This document shows, piece after piece, positions 39,273 to 48,201 of a DNA stretch of 64,000 bases. The translations under genes were made by a program, and so were the position numbers. The DNA comes from Planctomycetota bacterium (GTDB lineage Bacteria; Planctomycetota; Planctomycetia; Pirellulales; Pirellulaceae). Below the pieces are notes generated by a model. It worked only from the letters and a program-made list of their open reading frames with translations, had not been told where the DNA came from and did not search any database. Every line of letters begins with the position of its first letter. The first letter of the stretch is position 1. The DNA lies in the NCBI GenBank assembly GCA_016872775.1, contig VGZA01000004.1, forward strand, positions 1-64,000. Direction: 5' to 3'.

Positions 39273-40940
39273 ATGGCACAGGATCAGCATTCCCCTTGGG
39301 TAGATGGACTGACGATTGGCGAGGTCCTGGCGGCGACAGCGCGGCGCTGCGCTCGCAGTGACGCGGTGGTTTTCCCTAAAATCGGCGTCCGCTGGAACTG
39401 GGAGGAATTCGCGCGGCGCGTCGACGACGCAGCGCGTGGACTGTTGGGGATCGGCATTCGCAAAGGCGAACATGTCGCGATCTGGGCGACGAACGTGCCG
39501 GAGTGGGTGGTCCTGCAATTCGCCACCGCCAGGATCGGTGCCGTGCTGGTCACGATCAATCCCGCGTATCGGCCTTTCGAACTGCGGTATGTCCTGCGCC
39601 AGAGCGACGCGGTCGCGCTGTTCCTGGTCGATCAATTCCGATCGTCCGATTATTTCGCGATGCTCAACGAAATCTGTCCGGCACTGGCGGGTTCCGTGCC
39701 CGGGACACTCCACTGCGAGGAATTTCCACGGTTGCGCAGCGTGGTGGCGATTAAGGGCCGGGACTTACCGGGCAGCCTGACCTGGCAACAGGTGTTGGAG
39801 TGTGGGGCGGGCGCAACACTCGACGATCTTCCCGGCGGCATGGGGCCAGGCGAAGCGATCAATATTCAGTACACCTCCGGAACAACAGGATTCCCCAAGG
39901 CAGCGACACTCAGCCACCGCAATCTGCTGCTCAACGCTTTCTACGTCGGCGCGTGTCAGGGCATGAGTGAATCCGATCGTATTTGCATCCCGGTGCCATT
40001 TTATCATTGCTTTGGATGTGTTCTGGGAACGCTCTGCTCAGCCGTCTATGGCGCTGCGATGGTCGTACCGGGAGAGTATTTCCAGCCGACCGACACACTG
40101 GCGGCGATCGAGGCGGAACGGGCAACCGTGATCTACGGTGTGCCGACGATGTTTATCTCGGAACTCGAAGACGCCACTTTTGCCCAGCGCGATCTGCGAT
40201 CCTTGCGGACCGGGATCATGGCCGGAGCGCCCTGCCCGATCGAAATCATGCGTCAAGTCATCGATCGCATGGGCGCGAGAGAATTGACGATCGCCTACGG
40301 CCAGACGGAAGCCTCACCCGTCGTCACGCAGACGCGTACAGACGATCCGCTGGAGTTGCGCGTGGAAACGGTCGGCCGGCCACTGCCCGGCCTGGAAACC
40401 AAGATCATCGATCCGATCACCGGCGCGACGCTGGGCGACAACCAGCAGGGCGAATTCTGTTCGCGCGGGCATGTCGTCATGCTTGGCTATTACAATAACC
40501 CCGAGGAAACGGCGGCGACGATCGATACCGACGGTTGGCTGCACAGCGGCGATCTGGGGGTACGGCTCAATAATGGCTACTACAAAATCACCGGACGGCT
40601 CAAGGACATGGTGATTCGCGGCGGCGAGAATATCTACCCGCGTGAAATCGAGGAATTCCTGTTTACGCACCCGGCCGTGCAGCAAATCTCCGTCGTCGGA
40701 ATCCCCGATCCGAAGTACGGCGAAGAACTTTGTGCCTGGATCAAACTCAAAAAAGGCGTGGCGGTCACCGAAGACGAGATCCGGCAGTTCTGCCGGCAGA
40801 AACTGGCCCACTACAAGGTGCCAAAGGTCGTGCGATTCGTCGACGCGTTTCCCCAAACCGTAACCGGGAAAATCCAGAAGTTCAAGATCCGGGAACAGAT
40901 GATCCAGGAACTGCAACTCAAAGTGCAGGCCACCGCCTGA
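39273..40940 (+). CDS. AMP-binding fatty-acyl-CoA synthetase
   Basis: A 555-residue ANL-superfamily ligase. The P-loop is YTSGTTGFPKAATLSHRN, followed by YGQTEASPVVTQT, the adenylate motif DGWLHSGDLGV, the hinge GRLKDMVIRGGENIYPREIE and the C-terminal catalytic lysine in TVTGKIQKFKIRE. It most resembles FadD/FadK-like medium- or long-chain acyl-CoA synthetases and would activate fatty acids for beta-oxidation or lipid synthesis. An open frame extends to 38724 but only overlaps the LptF/G-type gene; ATG 39273 lies after a good promoter. Confidence 0.93.
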   Translation: MAQDQHSPWVDGLTIGEVLAATARRCARSDAVVFPKIGVRWNWEEFARRVDDAARGLLGIGIRKGEHVAIWATNVPEWVVLQFATARIGAVLVTINPAYRPFELRYVLRQSDAVALFLVDQFRSSDYFAMLNEICPALAGSVPGTLHCEEFPRLRSVVAIKGRDLPGSLTWQQVLECGAGATLDDLPGGMGPGEAINIQYTSGTTGFPKAATLSHRNLLLNAFYVGACQGMSESDRICIPVPFYHCFGCVLGTLCSAVYGAAMVVPGEYFQPTDTLAAIEAERATVIYGVPTMFISELEDATFAQRDLRSLRTGIMAGAPCPIEIMRQVIDRMGARELTIAYGQTEASPVVTQTRTDDPLELRVETVGRPLPGLETKIIDPITGATLGDNQQGEFCSRGHVVMLGYYNNPEETAATIDTDGWLHSGDLGVRLNNGYYKITGRLKDMVIRGGENIYPREIEEFLFTHPAVQQISVVGIPDPKYGEELCAWIKLKKGVAVTEDEIRQFCRQKLAHYKVPKVVRFVDAFPQTVTGKIQKFKIREQMIQELQLKVQATA

Positions 40941-41061
40941 CGCTTGTTTTATCGCGGCATCACGCACATAATCCCCGCACGCATTCTTTTTGTCGTTTTG
41001 CTCAAAGTCACAACTGTACAACGTCCCTGGTTGCTCCCTCATTTCGCAGAAAGGACATCGC

Positions 41062-41565
41062 ATGTCAAACTACAACCCGTATACATCCCCGGCTGACGGA
41101 TACAATCCAATGCCGACGAAAGGCTACCCACTCGCCGACCTCGGAAAGCGGTTTCTGGGCGCGCTGGTTGATGGACTCAGCGGCATGGTCTTCGTCGGTC
41201 CCGGTTATGGATTGATGATCGCCGGCAGTATCGGCCAGAACGAACCCGGTGCATTGGTGCTGGTCGGCATGTTATTGATCGGCGTTGGCGGTCTCGCCTT
41301 GCTTGGAGTCAATCTCTACCTGTTGTTTACCCGCAGCCAGTCGATTGGCAAGTACCTCATGAAGACGCAGATCGTGAACTTCGAAACCGGGGAACGGGCC
41401 GACTTTGTTAGTTGCTTCCTATTGCGAGCATTCCTCAACGGTTTGATAGGCGCCATTCCCTGCTATGGGATAGTCGATATCATTTTCATTTTCCGCCCCG
41501 ATCGCCGCTGCATTCATGACCTGCTCGCCAAAACCAAGGTCGTCGACATTTCCACGGCGGCTTAG
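41062..41565 (+). CDS. RDD-family membrane protein
   Basis: A 167-residue protein with an RDD domain: LGKRFLGALVDGLSGMVFVG in helix 1, then two or three more helices, and the C-terminal motif FRPDRRCIHDLLAKTKVV. RDD proteins are small polytopic membrane proteins of unclear role, some linked to ion exchange. ATG 41062 follows GAAAGGA. The first 25 residues are polar and Pro/Tyr-rich, as in other planctomycetal RDD proteins. It overlaps the 3' end of the convergent sensor kinase by 4 bases. Confidence 0.85.
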   Translation: MSNYNPYTSPADGYNPMPTKGYPLADLGKRFLGALVDGLSGMVFVGPGYGLMIAGSIGQNEPGALVLVGMLLIGVGGLALLGVNLYLLFTRSQSIGKYLMKTQIVNFETGERADFVSCFLLRAFLNGLIGAIPCYGIVDIIFIFRPDRRCIHDLLAKTKVVDISTAA

Positions 41566-43574
41566 GGCGAATTACGATCGATATGGTGGGGCAGCCGGAT
41601 TTTGAATTCGGCCCCGCCTACTTCGGCGGCGGCAAGTTCCAGTCGGCCGCCGAGCGAAACGGCGAGGCGTCGCGCCAGTGCAAGGCCCAGTCCAACGCCG
41701 GGCGCTGATTGAGCTGCTTCGTGAGCCGATTTAGAGAACGGCTTGAACAGCCGCCTCCGCGCCTCCGCGGGGATTCCAGGCCCGTGATCGCGGAGCGTCA
41801 TCGTGACTTCCCGAACCGCGACCGCCATGGTCAGGTGAATACGGCGGTCATCGGAGGCGCCCGCATACTTGCAGGCGTTGTCGATCAAGTTGAAGGCGAT
41901 CTGCTCGATCGCACGCGGATCGGTGTACAACGAAACATCGCGATCGTTGTCGGACAACTCGACGACCAGTTCCATTCCGGTCTGTCCAAGGCGGGAACCG
42001 CTGCATGCGGCAATACGTCGCGCGAGTTCCGCGAGCGTAACGAGTTCCCGCTTGCGATCGCCCGTGCTGCGTTCGAGCCGCGCGTACTGCAGGACATTTT
42101 CCACCAAATGCGACAGGCGATCCGCTTCGGACTGCAGGGTCCGCAGGTAGCCGATGCGACTTGTTTCGGGGACTATATTCTCGGCCAGCATTTCGGCGTA
42201 CATGCGAAATGTCGTCAAGGGCGTTCGCAACTCATGGGTGACGGCCGAAACAAACGCCGCTCGTCGCTCGCTCAACGTGATCACGCCGGCGAGCATCATT
42301 CCTCCGGTGAAGGTGACCAGCGCGAAACAGAGCCAGGCGATCAGCAGCGCGATCCGCATCGGCGAGAGGGTCAACGGCACCGCCGTCATGGGCGGCACGT
42401 GGATCTGCACGGGGAGCGTCGCCAACAGGCGGCCAATTCTCACGTCTTTTTCGCTGCGCACCGGTTCGAAAGTAAACTCGGACAAGATGTCTCGAACCTC
42501 ATGCCGCAGCAGCGTCTCGATCTCCGGCCAGTCCAACCAGCACCCCTGGATGACGATCTGGTCGCCGATCGTCACGCGGCGTGCCAGCAGCAGTTGCGAG
42601 CCGATCCAGAGCGGTCGGCTTACTCCCTCGCGCACGATCGCGGCGCGCGCCGCAGCCGGATTAGCGCTTCTCTGCCCGGCAATCTCGCGTTGTGCGAACG
42701 CCTGCAGGGCCGAGTTGCGGTTATTAAAATCGTTGTTGAGCCGTGCGGGCGATTGGCTGCGGGTCTCGCGCGACGGGACTGCATTTTCGAATGCCGACGG
42801 AGGAGGCACAGCCGGATCGGAGGAATCGTTGTCGTTGGGCATCCGCAACCGAGTCAGGTCCACGTTCTGGGAAAGCACCTGCCCAGAGTTGGCTTGCCAC
42901 ACATAATTCGCGACACTGGACTCCGGAGCGACATCCTGCCATTGCGGCAGCGACTGGTCGGGCAGCATCGCCAGCAATTGATCGTAGTCGACCCACTGCA
43001 TGAAATCCGCCAGACTGCGGCGGCAGTCGTCGATCTGTTCCCGAACCGCTCCGCTGCGGATTGCCCACGACATTTCAGGCTCGTCGGGACACTGGGGCGA
43101 GGTCACACAGCCGTTGGCCGAACATTGGAAGTTCAACCGAACATAGGGCGAGGGCTGCACGAGCAAGCGAGAGGGAGTCACCTTGCCCGATTCCACGCCG
43201 GCAATTTTCGCGGCAGATGCCGGCCCATCCGCTGGAACGGTACCACTTACCTTTGAATCGTCGGTGCCGGATGCCACCGCTGCGGGAAGGCCGGCGGATT
43301 GCGGCGGACGATCCGGTGCCTCTGCCGCGGACGGCGGCAAGAACGAACTGTATTCAAATTCCGGTCGCGCGGCCTCTTGCGCCAGAATCGGGGTCAGTCG
43401 GGTATCCATCGTCCAGAGCGCATTGCTGATCGCCTCATCCAATTCGGCCCGCCGCCGGGCCCTGACCTGGGCAAGATCCAACTCGAGCGACTTGACCGTC
43501 AGCAGGGCCAGCGCCGGAACGGCCAGGCCAAGACAGATCGCGAACGTGATCCAGATCTGCCACGGTTTGCGCAT
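41562..43574 (-). CDS. Sensor histidine kinase with large periplasmic domain
   Basis: A 670-residue kinase. One helix (residues 7-25) and a second (about 397-420) frame an extracytoplasmic sensor region of roughly 370 residues without a recognised fold. After it come the H-box SAVTHELRTPLT (His447), an N-box NLIDNACKYAG, G1 DHGPGIP and G2 GVGLGLALA. There is no HAMP or PAS domain. It is translationally coupled to the response regulator directly upstream (stop and start adjoin at 43574). The periplasmic part contains several Cys residues around residue 150 that could sense redox or ligands. Confidence 0.9.
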   Translation of the reverse strand: MRKPWQIWITFAICLGLAVPALALLTVKSLELDLAQVRARRRAELDEAISNALWTMDTRLTPILAQEAARPEFEYSSFLPPSAAEAPDRPPQSAGLPAAVASGTDDSKVSGTVPADGPASAAKIAGVESGKVTPSRLLVQPSPYVRLNFQCSANGCVTSPQCPDEPEMSWAIRSGAVREQIDDCRRSLADFMQWVDYDQLLAMLPDQSLPQWQDVAPESSVANYVWQANSGQVLSQNVDLTRLRMPNDNDSSDPAVPPPSAFENAVPSRETRSQSPARLNNDFNNRNSALQAFAQREIAGQRSANPAAARAAIVREGVSRPLWIGSQLLLARRVTIGDQIVIQGCWLDWPEIETLLRHEVRDILSEFTFEPVRSEKDVRIGRLLATLPVQIHVPPMTAVPLTLSPMRIALLIAWLCFALVTFTGGMMLAGVITLSERRAAFVSAVTHELRTPLTTFRMYAEMLAENIVPETSRIGYLRTLQSEADRLSHLVENVLQYARLERSTGDRKRELVTLAELARRIAACSGSRLGQTGMELVVELSDNDRDVSLYTDPRAIEQIAFNLIDNACKYAGASDDRRIHLTMAVAVREVTMTLRDHGPGIPAEARRRLFKPFSKSAHEAAQSAPGVGLGLALARRLAVSLGGRLELAAAEVGGAEFKIRLPHHIDRNSP

Positions 43575-44293
43575 TAGCCGACCTCCGAGTCGGTCTGCTC
43601 CGATCCGAACATGTAACCTCTGCCGCGTACGGTGAGCAACACGCGCGGCTCGGCCGACTGATCGCGCAATTTCTCTCGCAGCCGCACGACATGCATGTCA
43701 ATCGTTCTGGTCGCGATGTTCTCCGGACTGATGCGCCAGACGTGGGCAAGCAGTTCGTCGCGCGTGACCACGCGATTCCGATGCGACGCAAGATAGCGCA
43801 GCAGATCGGCCTCGCGTTCGGACAGTTCGACACGATCGCCGTCGCGGAATCGCAATTCGCGCCGTGCCAGGTCGGCCGTTCCGCCTGGAATTTCGACATA
43901 TTCCAGATCGAGCGGCCGATTGGGGGATCGACGCAGGACCGCCTCGACGCGTGCCAGCAGCTCTTTGACGCTGAATGGCTTGACCACATAGTCGTCGGCA
44001 CCGAGCTTCAGTCCGGCCACACGATCGTCCTCGTCGCCTCGAGCCGTCAGGACAATGACGGGCAGCGTCGGCCGTACCTCCCGAACCTGCCGAACGACTT
44101 CCAGCCCCGATGCACCGGGCAGAACCAGATCCAGCAACAGCAGATCGAGCTGCAACTGGATGGCCATCGGCAGCCCCGCTTCGGCATCGGCCGCTTCGTG
44201 GACGTCGTAGCCGGCGTAACGCAGTGCGTCGACAATGCCGCGACGAATCGGTCCATCATCTTCGATCGTCAGAACCGTACGTCGCCCCCGCAT
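43574..44293 (-). CDS. OmpR/PhoB-family response regulator
   Basis: A 239-residue regulator. The receiver domain has the acidic pair ED (11-12), phosphoacceptor Asp55 in LLLLDLVLPG and a conserved Lys in YVVKPF. The C-terminal winged helix has LSEREADLLRYLASHRNRVV and VVRLREKLRDQ, then GRGYMF. ATG 44293 is supported by GGGGGAG 7 bases upstream; a longer frame to 44563 reads into the divergent region. A CTGTAAC-N4-CTGTCAC repeat lies about 100 bases upstream, consistent with PhoB-type autoregulation, but the kinase is not a typical PhoR. Confidence 0.92.
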   Translation of the reverse strand: MRGRRTVLTIEDDGPIRRGIVDALRYAGYDVHEAADAEAGLPMAIQLQLDLLLLDLVLPGASGLEVVRQVREVRPTLPVIVLTARGDEDDRVAGLKLGADDYVVKPFSVKELLARVEAVLRRSPNRPLDLEYVEIPGGTADLARRELRFRDGDRVELSEREADLLRYLASHRNRVVTRDELLAHVWRISPENIATRTIDMHVVRLREKLRDQSAEPRVLLTVRGRGYMFGSEQTDSEVG

Positions 44294-44392
44294 GTTCGAC
44301 TCCCCCGGAAAATCCCGCACGCGCCCGACACCCGCCAGCAGGGCTCGCCTTCCCCATTCTATCGTCCGCCAGCGCGGGTAGGGCCACAGCGT

Positions 44393-44410
44393 CTGTAACG
44401 ATTCTGTCAC
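44393..44410 (+). promoter_or_regulatory. Pho-box-like direct repeat
   Basis: CTGTAAC-GATT-CTGTCAC is a 7-4-7 direct repeat matching the PhoB box consensus (CTGTCAT-N4-CTGTCAT) at 5 of 7 and 6 of 7 positions. It lies between the response-regulator gene and the small membrane-protein genes, where it could control either. Confidence 0.5.
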
Positions 44411-44524
44411 AATCGGATCAACAACATCGAAACGGCGGTGGCGTGCATCGTCGAAATCCTGACCTATGGTTGTGGTTTGCCGGGCGAATTTCCTGTTTTC
44501 CCCCAGTTCGATCAAGGGGCAACG

Positions 44525-44647
44525 ATGCGCAGTACGCTCAAGATCCCCCGCCAATTGCGGCAAGGCAAATTCCTGGAATATGCGATATTCGCGGCGCTGA
44601 TGGCCGGCGCGATGTACGTGGGAGCCGGATTTGTCGGGCTCTTGTGA
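44525..44647 (+). CDS. Small single-helix membrane protein (40 aa)
   Basis: ATG 44525 follows AAGGGG by 6 bases. The product has a basic N-terminus (MRSTLKIPRQLRQGKF) and one strongly hydrophobic helix (YAIFAALMAGAMYVGAGFVG). No family is recognised. It is followed 40 bases later by another small membrane-protein gene and sits downstream of the Pho-box-like repeat. The ribosome-binding site and clean TM segment make it credible. Confidence 0.55.
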   Translation: MRSTLKIPRQLRQGKFLEYAIFAALMAGAMYVGAGFVGLL

Positions 44648-44687
44648 GACAAGGACTCGACCTAAATTTGGGCCGCCACGTTAGAAG

Positions 44688-45035
44688 ATGACCGCCACGG
44701 CCCCCGATTCGGGCAGCGCCCAGGCGGTCACGAGTGCGGGTGAAGACTTTGAACGGCAATTGACGGTTCGCAAAGTGACGGCGACGCTTTCGATGATGGC
44801 CCTGGGAGTTCTGGCCTGGTTTGTGTTCTACGTGCGCGGCCGGGAACAGCATCGGCCGGTGGATGACGCGGCGTTCATGGGTCCCAACGAAGTCCAACGC
44901 GAGGCGATCTTCAAGAAGCGGCAGCAAATTTTCAAAAAACTGGTCGCCGACGGCGACATCAGCTTGCCGGAACAGAAACTCTGCTTCACGCTGGCCAACT
45001 CGCAGACGACCGCGCACGGCGAAGCCGAACAATAG
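44688..45035 (+). CDS. Small membrane protein of unknown function (115 aa)
   Basis: A cytoplasmic start (about 30 residues), one transmembrane helix (ATLSMMALGVLAWFVFYVRG) and a charged tail with EAIFKKRQQIFKKLVADGDI. No family is recognised. It is probably co-transcribed with the 40-residue protein upstream. The KKRQQIFKKL segment could be an amphipathic helix. Convergent with the DUF1501 gene, with 26 bases between stops. Confidence 0.6.
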   Translation: MTATAPDSGSAQAVTSAGEDFERQLTVRKVTATLSMMALGVLAWFVFYVRGREQHRPVDDAAFMGPNEVQREAIFKKRQQIFKKLVADGDISLPEQKLCFTLANSQTTAHGEAEQ

Positions 45036-45061
45036 GTCGGGACGATCCGCCCGCGGCTGGA

Positions 45062-46558
45062 TCAAGCCAGCGCTTCGGAAATGACTCGGCCCTCGACCAG
45101 CGGAAAACTCCGCCCCGAGCGGTCGGTTATCGGCTGGTGATGATCGATGCCGAGCAGAAAATACATGGTTGCCAGCAGGTCTTTGGGGCTGAGCGGCAGA
45201 TCGGCGACTTCCCCGGCAATGCGATCGGAAGCCCCCACGACGCGTCCTCGAGCGATCCCGCCACCCGCCAGCACGCTGGAATAGACCTGCGACCAATGGT
45301 CACGACCGGCCCCCGGCGAACTGTTCAACTTCGGCGTGCGGCCATGCTCGCTGGTGCAGACCACCAGGGTATCATCCAACATGCCCCGCTGGTCGAGATC
45401 ATTGATCAGACCGTACCACCCCTGATCGAGTCCCGGACAAAGTTCCTGGCGCATCCGCGGGTAGTGATTCCAATGCGTATCCCATCCCATTCCGGCTAGT
45501 CCGAATTCGTCCCAGAACACGGTAACGACGCGGCTGCCAGCCTCGATCAACCGCCGGGCGGCGAGGCAGGATTGACCGAAGAGCGTGTGGCCATACGCGT
45601 CGCGAACCGACGCGGATTCGCTACGCAAATCGAGCGCTTTCGCAAGCCGATCCGACTCCAGCACCGCGATCGCGGCCTGCTGCTGTTTGGTTAACGTTCG
45701 TCCGGCAATCGACCGCTCCAAAGCGGGCTTGGCGACATTGAACTGCTCGAGCAAGGTCCGCCGATTCTGCAGACGATCGATGGTGACCTCGGCCAGCAGT
45801 CCCGAGGCCGACGGAACGACGAAGTGGCTGTCGGGGCTGCAGCCGATATAGGGGTCGTTATCGGTATAGACGAGATCTCGCAGGGTTTTCGTGATGCCTT
45901 TGGTCGCGGTGCCCACAAAATCGGTATAGACCGGATCGAATTGACTGCCAAGGAACGCCGCATAAGGCCCCGCTCGCGGAACCTCGCCGACACGACGGCT
46001 GCTGAACCGGAACGGCAGCGCGATATTGGGGGGCACTCTCGGAAACGCGCTGCGCGCCTTCGATTCGACGTATTCGACGACCGATCCGAAAAACGGCCAA
46101 TGGCGCGGATCGCGCGGACTAAGTTCCATGGCAACGTCGATCGACGGCACACCCGTCAGCGCAAAGGCGACTCCATGGATCGGGTAGGGGTGCGTAAGCG
46201 ATCGCAGGACGGTACATCGATCCAGCACTTTGCCGAAATTCGGAAACAGCTCCCCGACGTCGCATCCGGGCAGAGCCGATCGAATCTGCGTCAACTCGCC
46301 GCGCACGTCGGCCGGCGCGTCCGGCTTCGGATCAACCCATTCCAATTGACTGGGAGCACCGTACAGGTGGATCAGAATTACGCCTTTGGCTTTACCGAAA
46401 CCGGCGGGGCGCGGCAGGGAGGCGGCGGCGGCCGAATCCTGCAGGGCGAGCAGTTCCGGCAGACTCAATCCAGCAACTCCCAATCCGCCGACGCGCAACA
46501 AATCGCGTCGGGTCAGACCTTCACAAAATTTCCGAGCCGATCCAAGAATCCGCAACAT
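45062..46558 (-). CDS. DUF1501 domain protein, second copy
   Basis: A 498-residue DUF1501 protein with a Tat-type leader (LTRRDLLRVGGLGVAGLSLP). Motifs are HLYGAPSQLEWVDPKPD, VFWDEFGLAGMGWDTHWN and CTSEHGRTPKLN with GRDHWSQVYS. It differs from the first copy in having EWVD and SEHGR in place of the more common DTWD and GEFGR, so it belongs to a distinct subgroup. No DUF1549/DUF1553 partner adjoins it; the next upstream gene on the strand is the rhamnulokinase-like gene, 135 bases away. Function is unknown. Confidence 0.88.
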   Translation of the reverse strand: MLRILGSARKFCEGLTRRDLLRVGGLGVAGLSLPELLALQDSAAAASLPRPAGFGKAKGVILIHLYGAPSQLEWVDPKPDAPADVRGELTQIRSALPGCDVGELFPNFGKVLDRCTVLRSLTHPYPIHGVAFALTGVPSIDVAMELSPRDPRHWPFFGSVVEYVESKARSAFPRVPPNIALPFRFSSRRVGEVPRAGPYAAFLGSQFDPVYTDFVGTATKGITKTLRDLVYTDNDPYIGCSPDSHFVVPSASGLLAEVTIDRLQNRRTLLEQFNVAKPALERSIAGRTLTKQQQAAIAVLESDRLAKALDLRSESASVRDAYGHTLFGQSCLAARRLIEAGSRVVTVFWDEFGLAGMGWDTHWNHYPRMRQELCPGLDQGWYGLINDLDQRGMLDDTLVVCTSEHGRTPKLNSSPGAGRDHWSQVYSSVLAGGGIARGRVVGASDRIAGEVADLPLSPKDLLATMYFLLGIDHHQPITDRSGRSFPLVEGRVISEALA

Positions 46559-46693
46559 GATTTTGAAACTCGACTAGCTTGACCCGATCCCTTTGGCCGA
46601 CGTACACCCCGCGGGTCATTATTCCTGTCCTCGGTAAAAAATACCAGTTCGCCCAGGTTTTTTTACGGGAAATGCAATTGCGTCACTTCCCGA

Positions 46694-48196
46694 TCATGAT
46701 CCAACGAGCCGCTGGAAGCGGGAATACGCCGACTCCCATGGTTCGGCGGGTTGGGGCAGGAACTCGTTCACGGGAAAACTGCGACCGACAATTTCGCGCC
46801 CTTGATGGGTCGACCCCGCGTTGCCGGTCGAGATAATCTGTACGAGCAGATTGCCGATCGCCGTTGCCTCGACCGGTCCCGCCAGCACGCGTCGCTGGCA
46901 GGCATCGGCCGTCCACTGGTTCAGTAATGTGTTCTGGGATCCTCCCCCGACGATATGCACGGTCGCCAACGCTCCGCCGGTCAATTTTTCAAGCCAACCA
47001 AGCACCATCCGATAGCGCAGCGCCAAACTTTCCAGCGCGCAGCGAATGACGGCGCCTTCCGATTCCGGAATCGGTTCTCCGTTCGCGCGGCAGAGTTGCC
47101 GGATGGCGTCGGGCATATCCGACGGAGCCACAAGGCTTGGGTGGTCCGGGTTGATCAGGGAGCGCAATGCCGGTGCCGCTTCGGCCAGCCGAACCAGGTG
47201 GGCCCAATCGTAGTCACGGCCCGCCTGCTTCCAGACCCGACGACATTCCTGAACCAGCCACAACCCGGCAATGTTCTTCAGCAGTCGTGTCGTTCCATTG
47301 ACGCCACCTTCGTTGGTGAAATTCAGTTGGCGGCAAGTTGCGTTGATGACCGGGGCTGGGACTTCGACCCCCATCAACGACCAGGTGCCGCTGCTGATGT
47401 AACACCAGTCCGGCGTGGGCGAACTGGCGGAGCCGCCCGCGGGGACGGCCATCACCGCACTGGCCGTGTCATGCGTTCCAGGCACGATGACACGCACGCC
47501 GTGCAGCCCCGATTCGTCGGCGACGCTGGGACGCAACGACCCCAGATTCGTTCCCGGTTCGACGATCGGCCCGAAAATGGCGCGCGGCAGTCCGAATCGT
47601 TCGATCAACCGTTCCGACCAGCCGCGTGTCCGCGGGTTGTATATCTGCGACGTGGTGGCATTGGTGTACTCGTTGATCTTCTCCCCGGACAACAGCCAAT
47701 GGAACAGGTCGGGGATCATCAGAAATCGGTCGGCTATCTCCAGCACGGGTGCCTGTTGCCGCCGCATTGCGAACAGCTGAAAGAGCGTGTTGAACTCCAT
47801 GAACTGCAGGCCGGTTTCCTCGAAAATCTCGTCGCGACTGATCACGCCGGTCGCGAGGTCCAAAACGCCGGCGGTGCGTCGATCCCGATAGCAGTAAGGA
47901 TTACCAAGCAATTCATTGTTACGGTCGAGTAAACCGAAATCGACGCCCCAAGTATCGACCCCCACGCTGCGTATGCGGTTGCCGTACTTTGCCGCCGCAG
48001 CGCGCAGACCATCCAGAATACTCGTCCACAAACGCGGAAGATCCCAATAGAGCCGGTCGTCGATCGCAACCCCACCGTTGTCGAAGCGATGGACTTCATC
48101 GAGTTCCAACCGGTCCTGCCGCAGGCGTCCCGCGACCAGCCGTCCGCTGGACGCACCCAGGTCGACCGCCAGGAAAACCTGATCCGAATTTGGCAT
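46694..48196 (-). CDS. rhaB: Rhamnulokinase-like FGGY sugar kinase
   Basis: A 500-residue FGGY-family kinase. The N-terminal phosphate motif is AVDLGASSGR, then VGVDTWGVDFGLLD, the adenosine/substrate segment PGTHDTASAVMAVP and the C-terminal HIVGGGSQNTLLNQWTADA. All match RhaB, which phosphorylates L-rhamnulose. ATG 48196 is preferred to 48337 because the family starts just before VFLAVDLGASSG. It lies 5 bases downstream of an oxidoreductase gene and forms a likely deoxysugar-catabolic operon. No isomerase (RhaA) or aldolase is in the window. Confidence 0.9.
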   Translation of the reverse strand: MPNSDQVFLAVDLGASSGRLVAGRLRQDRLELDEVHRFDNGGVAIDDRLYWDLPRLWTSILDGLRAAAAKYGNRIRSVGVDTWGVDFGLLDRNNELLGNPYCYRDRRTAGVLDLATGVISRDEIFEETGLQFMEFNTLFQLFAMRRQQAPVLEIADRFLMIPDLFHWLLSGEKINEYTNATTSQIYNPRTRGWSERLIERFGLPRAIFGPIVEPGTNLGSLRPSVADESGLHGVRVIVPGTHDTASAVMAVPAGGSASSPTPDWCYISSGTWSLMGVEVPAPVINATCRQLNFTNEGGVNGTTRLLKNIAGLWLVQECRRVWKQAGRDYDWAHLVRLAEAAPALRSLINPDHPSLVAPSDMPDAIRQLCRANGEPIPESEGAVIRCALESLALRYRMVLGWLEKLTGGALATVHIVGGGSQNTLLNQWTADACQRRVLAGPVEATAIGNLLVQIISTGNAGSTHQGREIVGRSFPVNEFLPQPAEPWESAYSRFQRLVGS

Positions 48197-48201
48197 GGGG
48201 A

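Noticed and set aside
41709-43256. 515-codon plus-strand frame opposite the sensor kinase
   Set aside because: Antisense shadow of the kinase, which has all catalytic motifs; composition rich in Arg/His/Gln as usual for such shadows.
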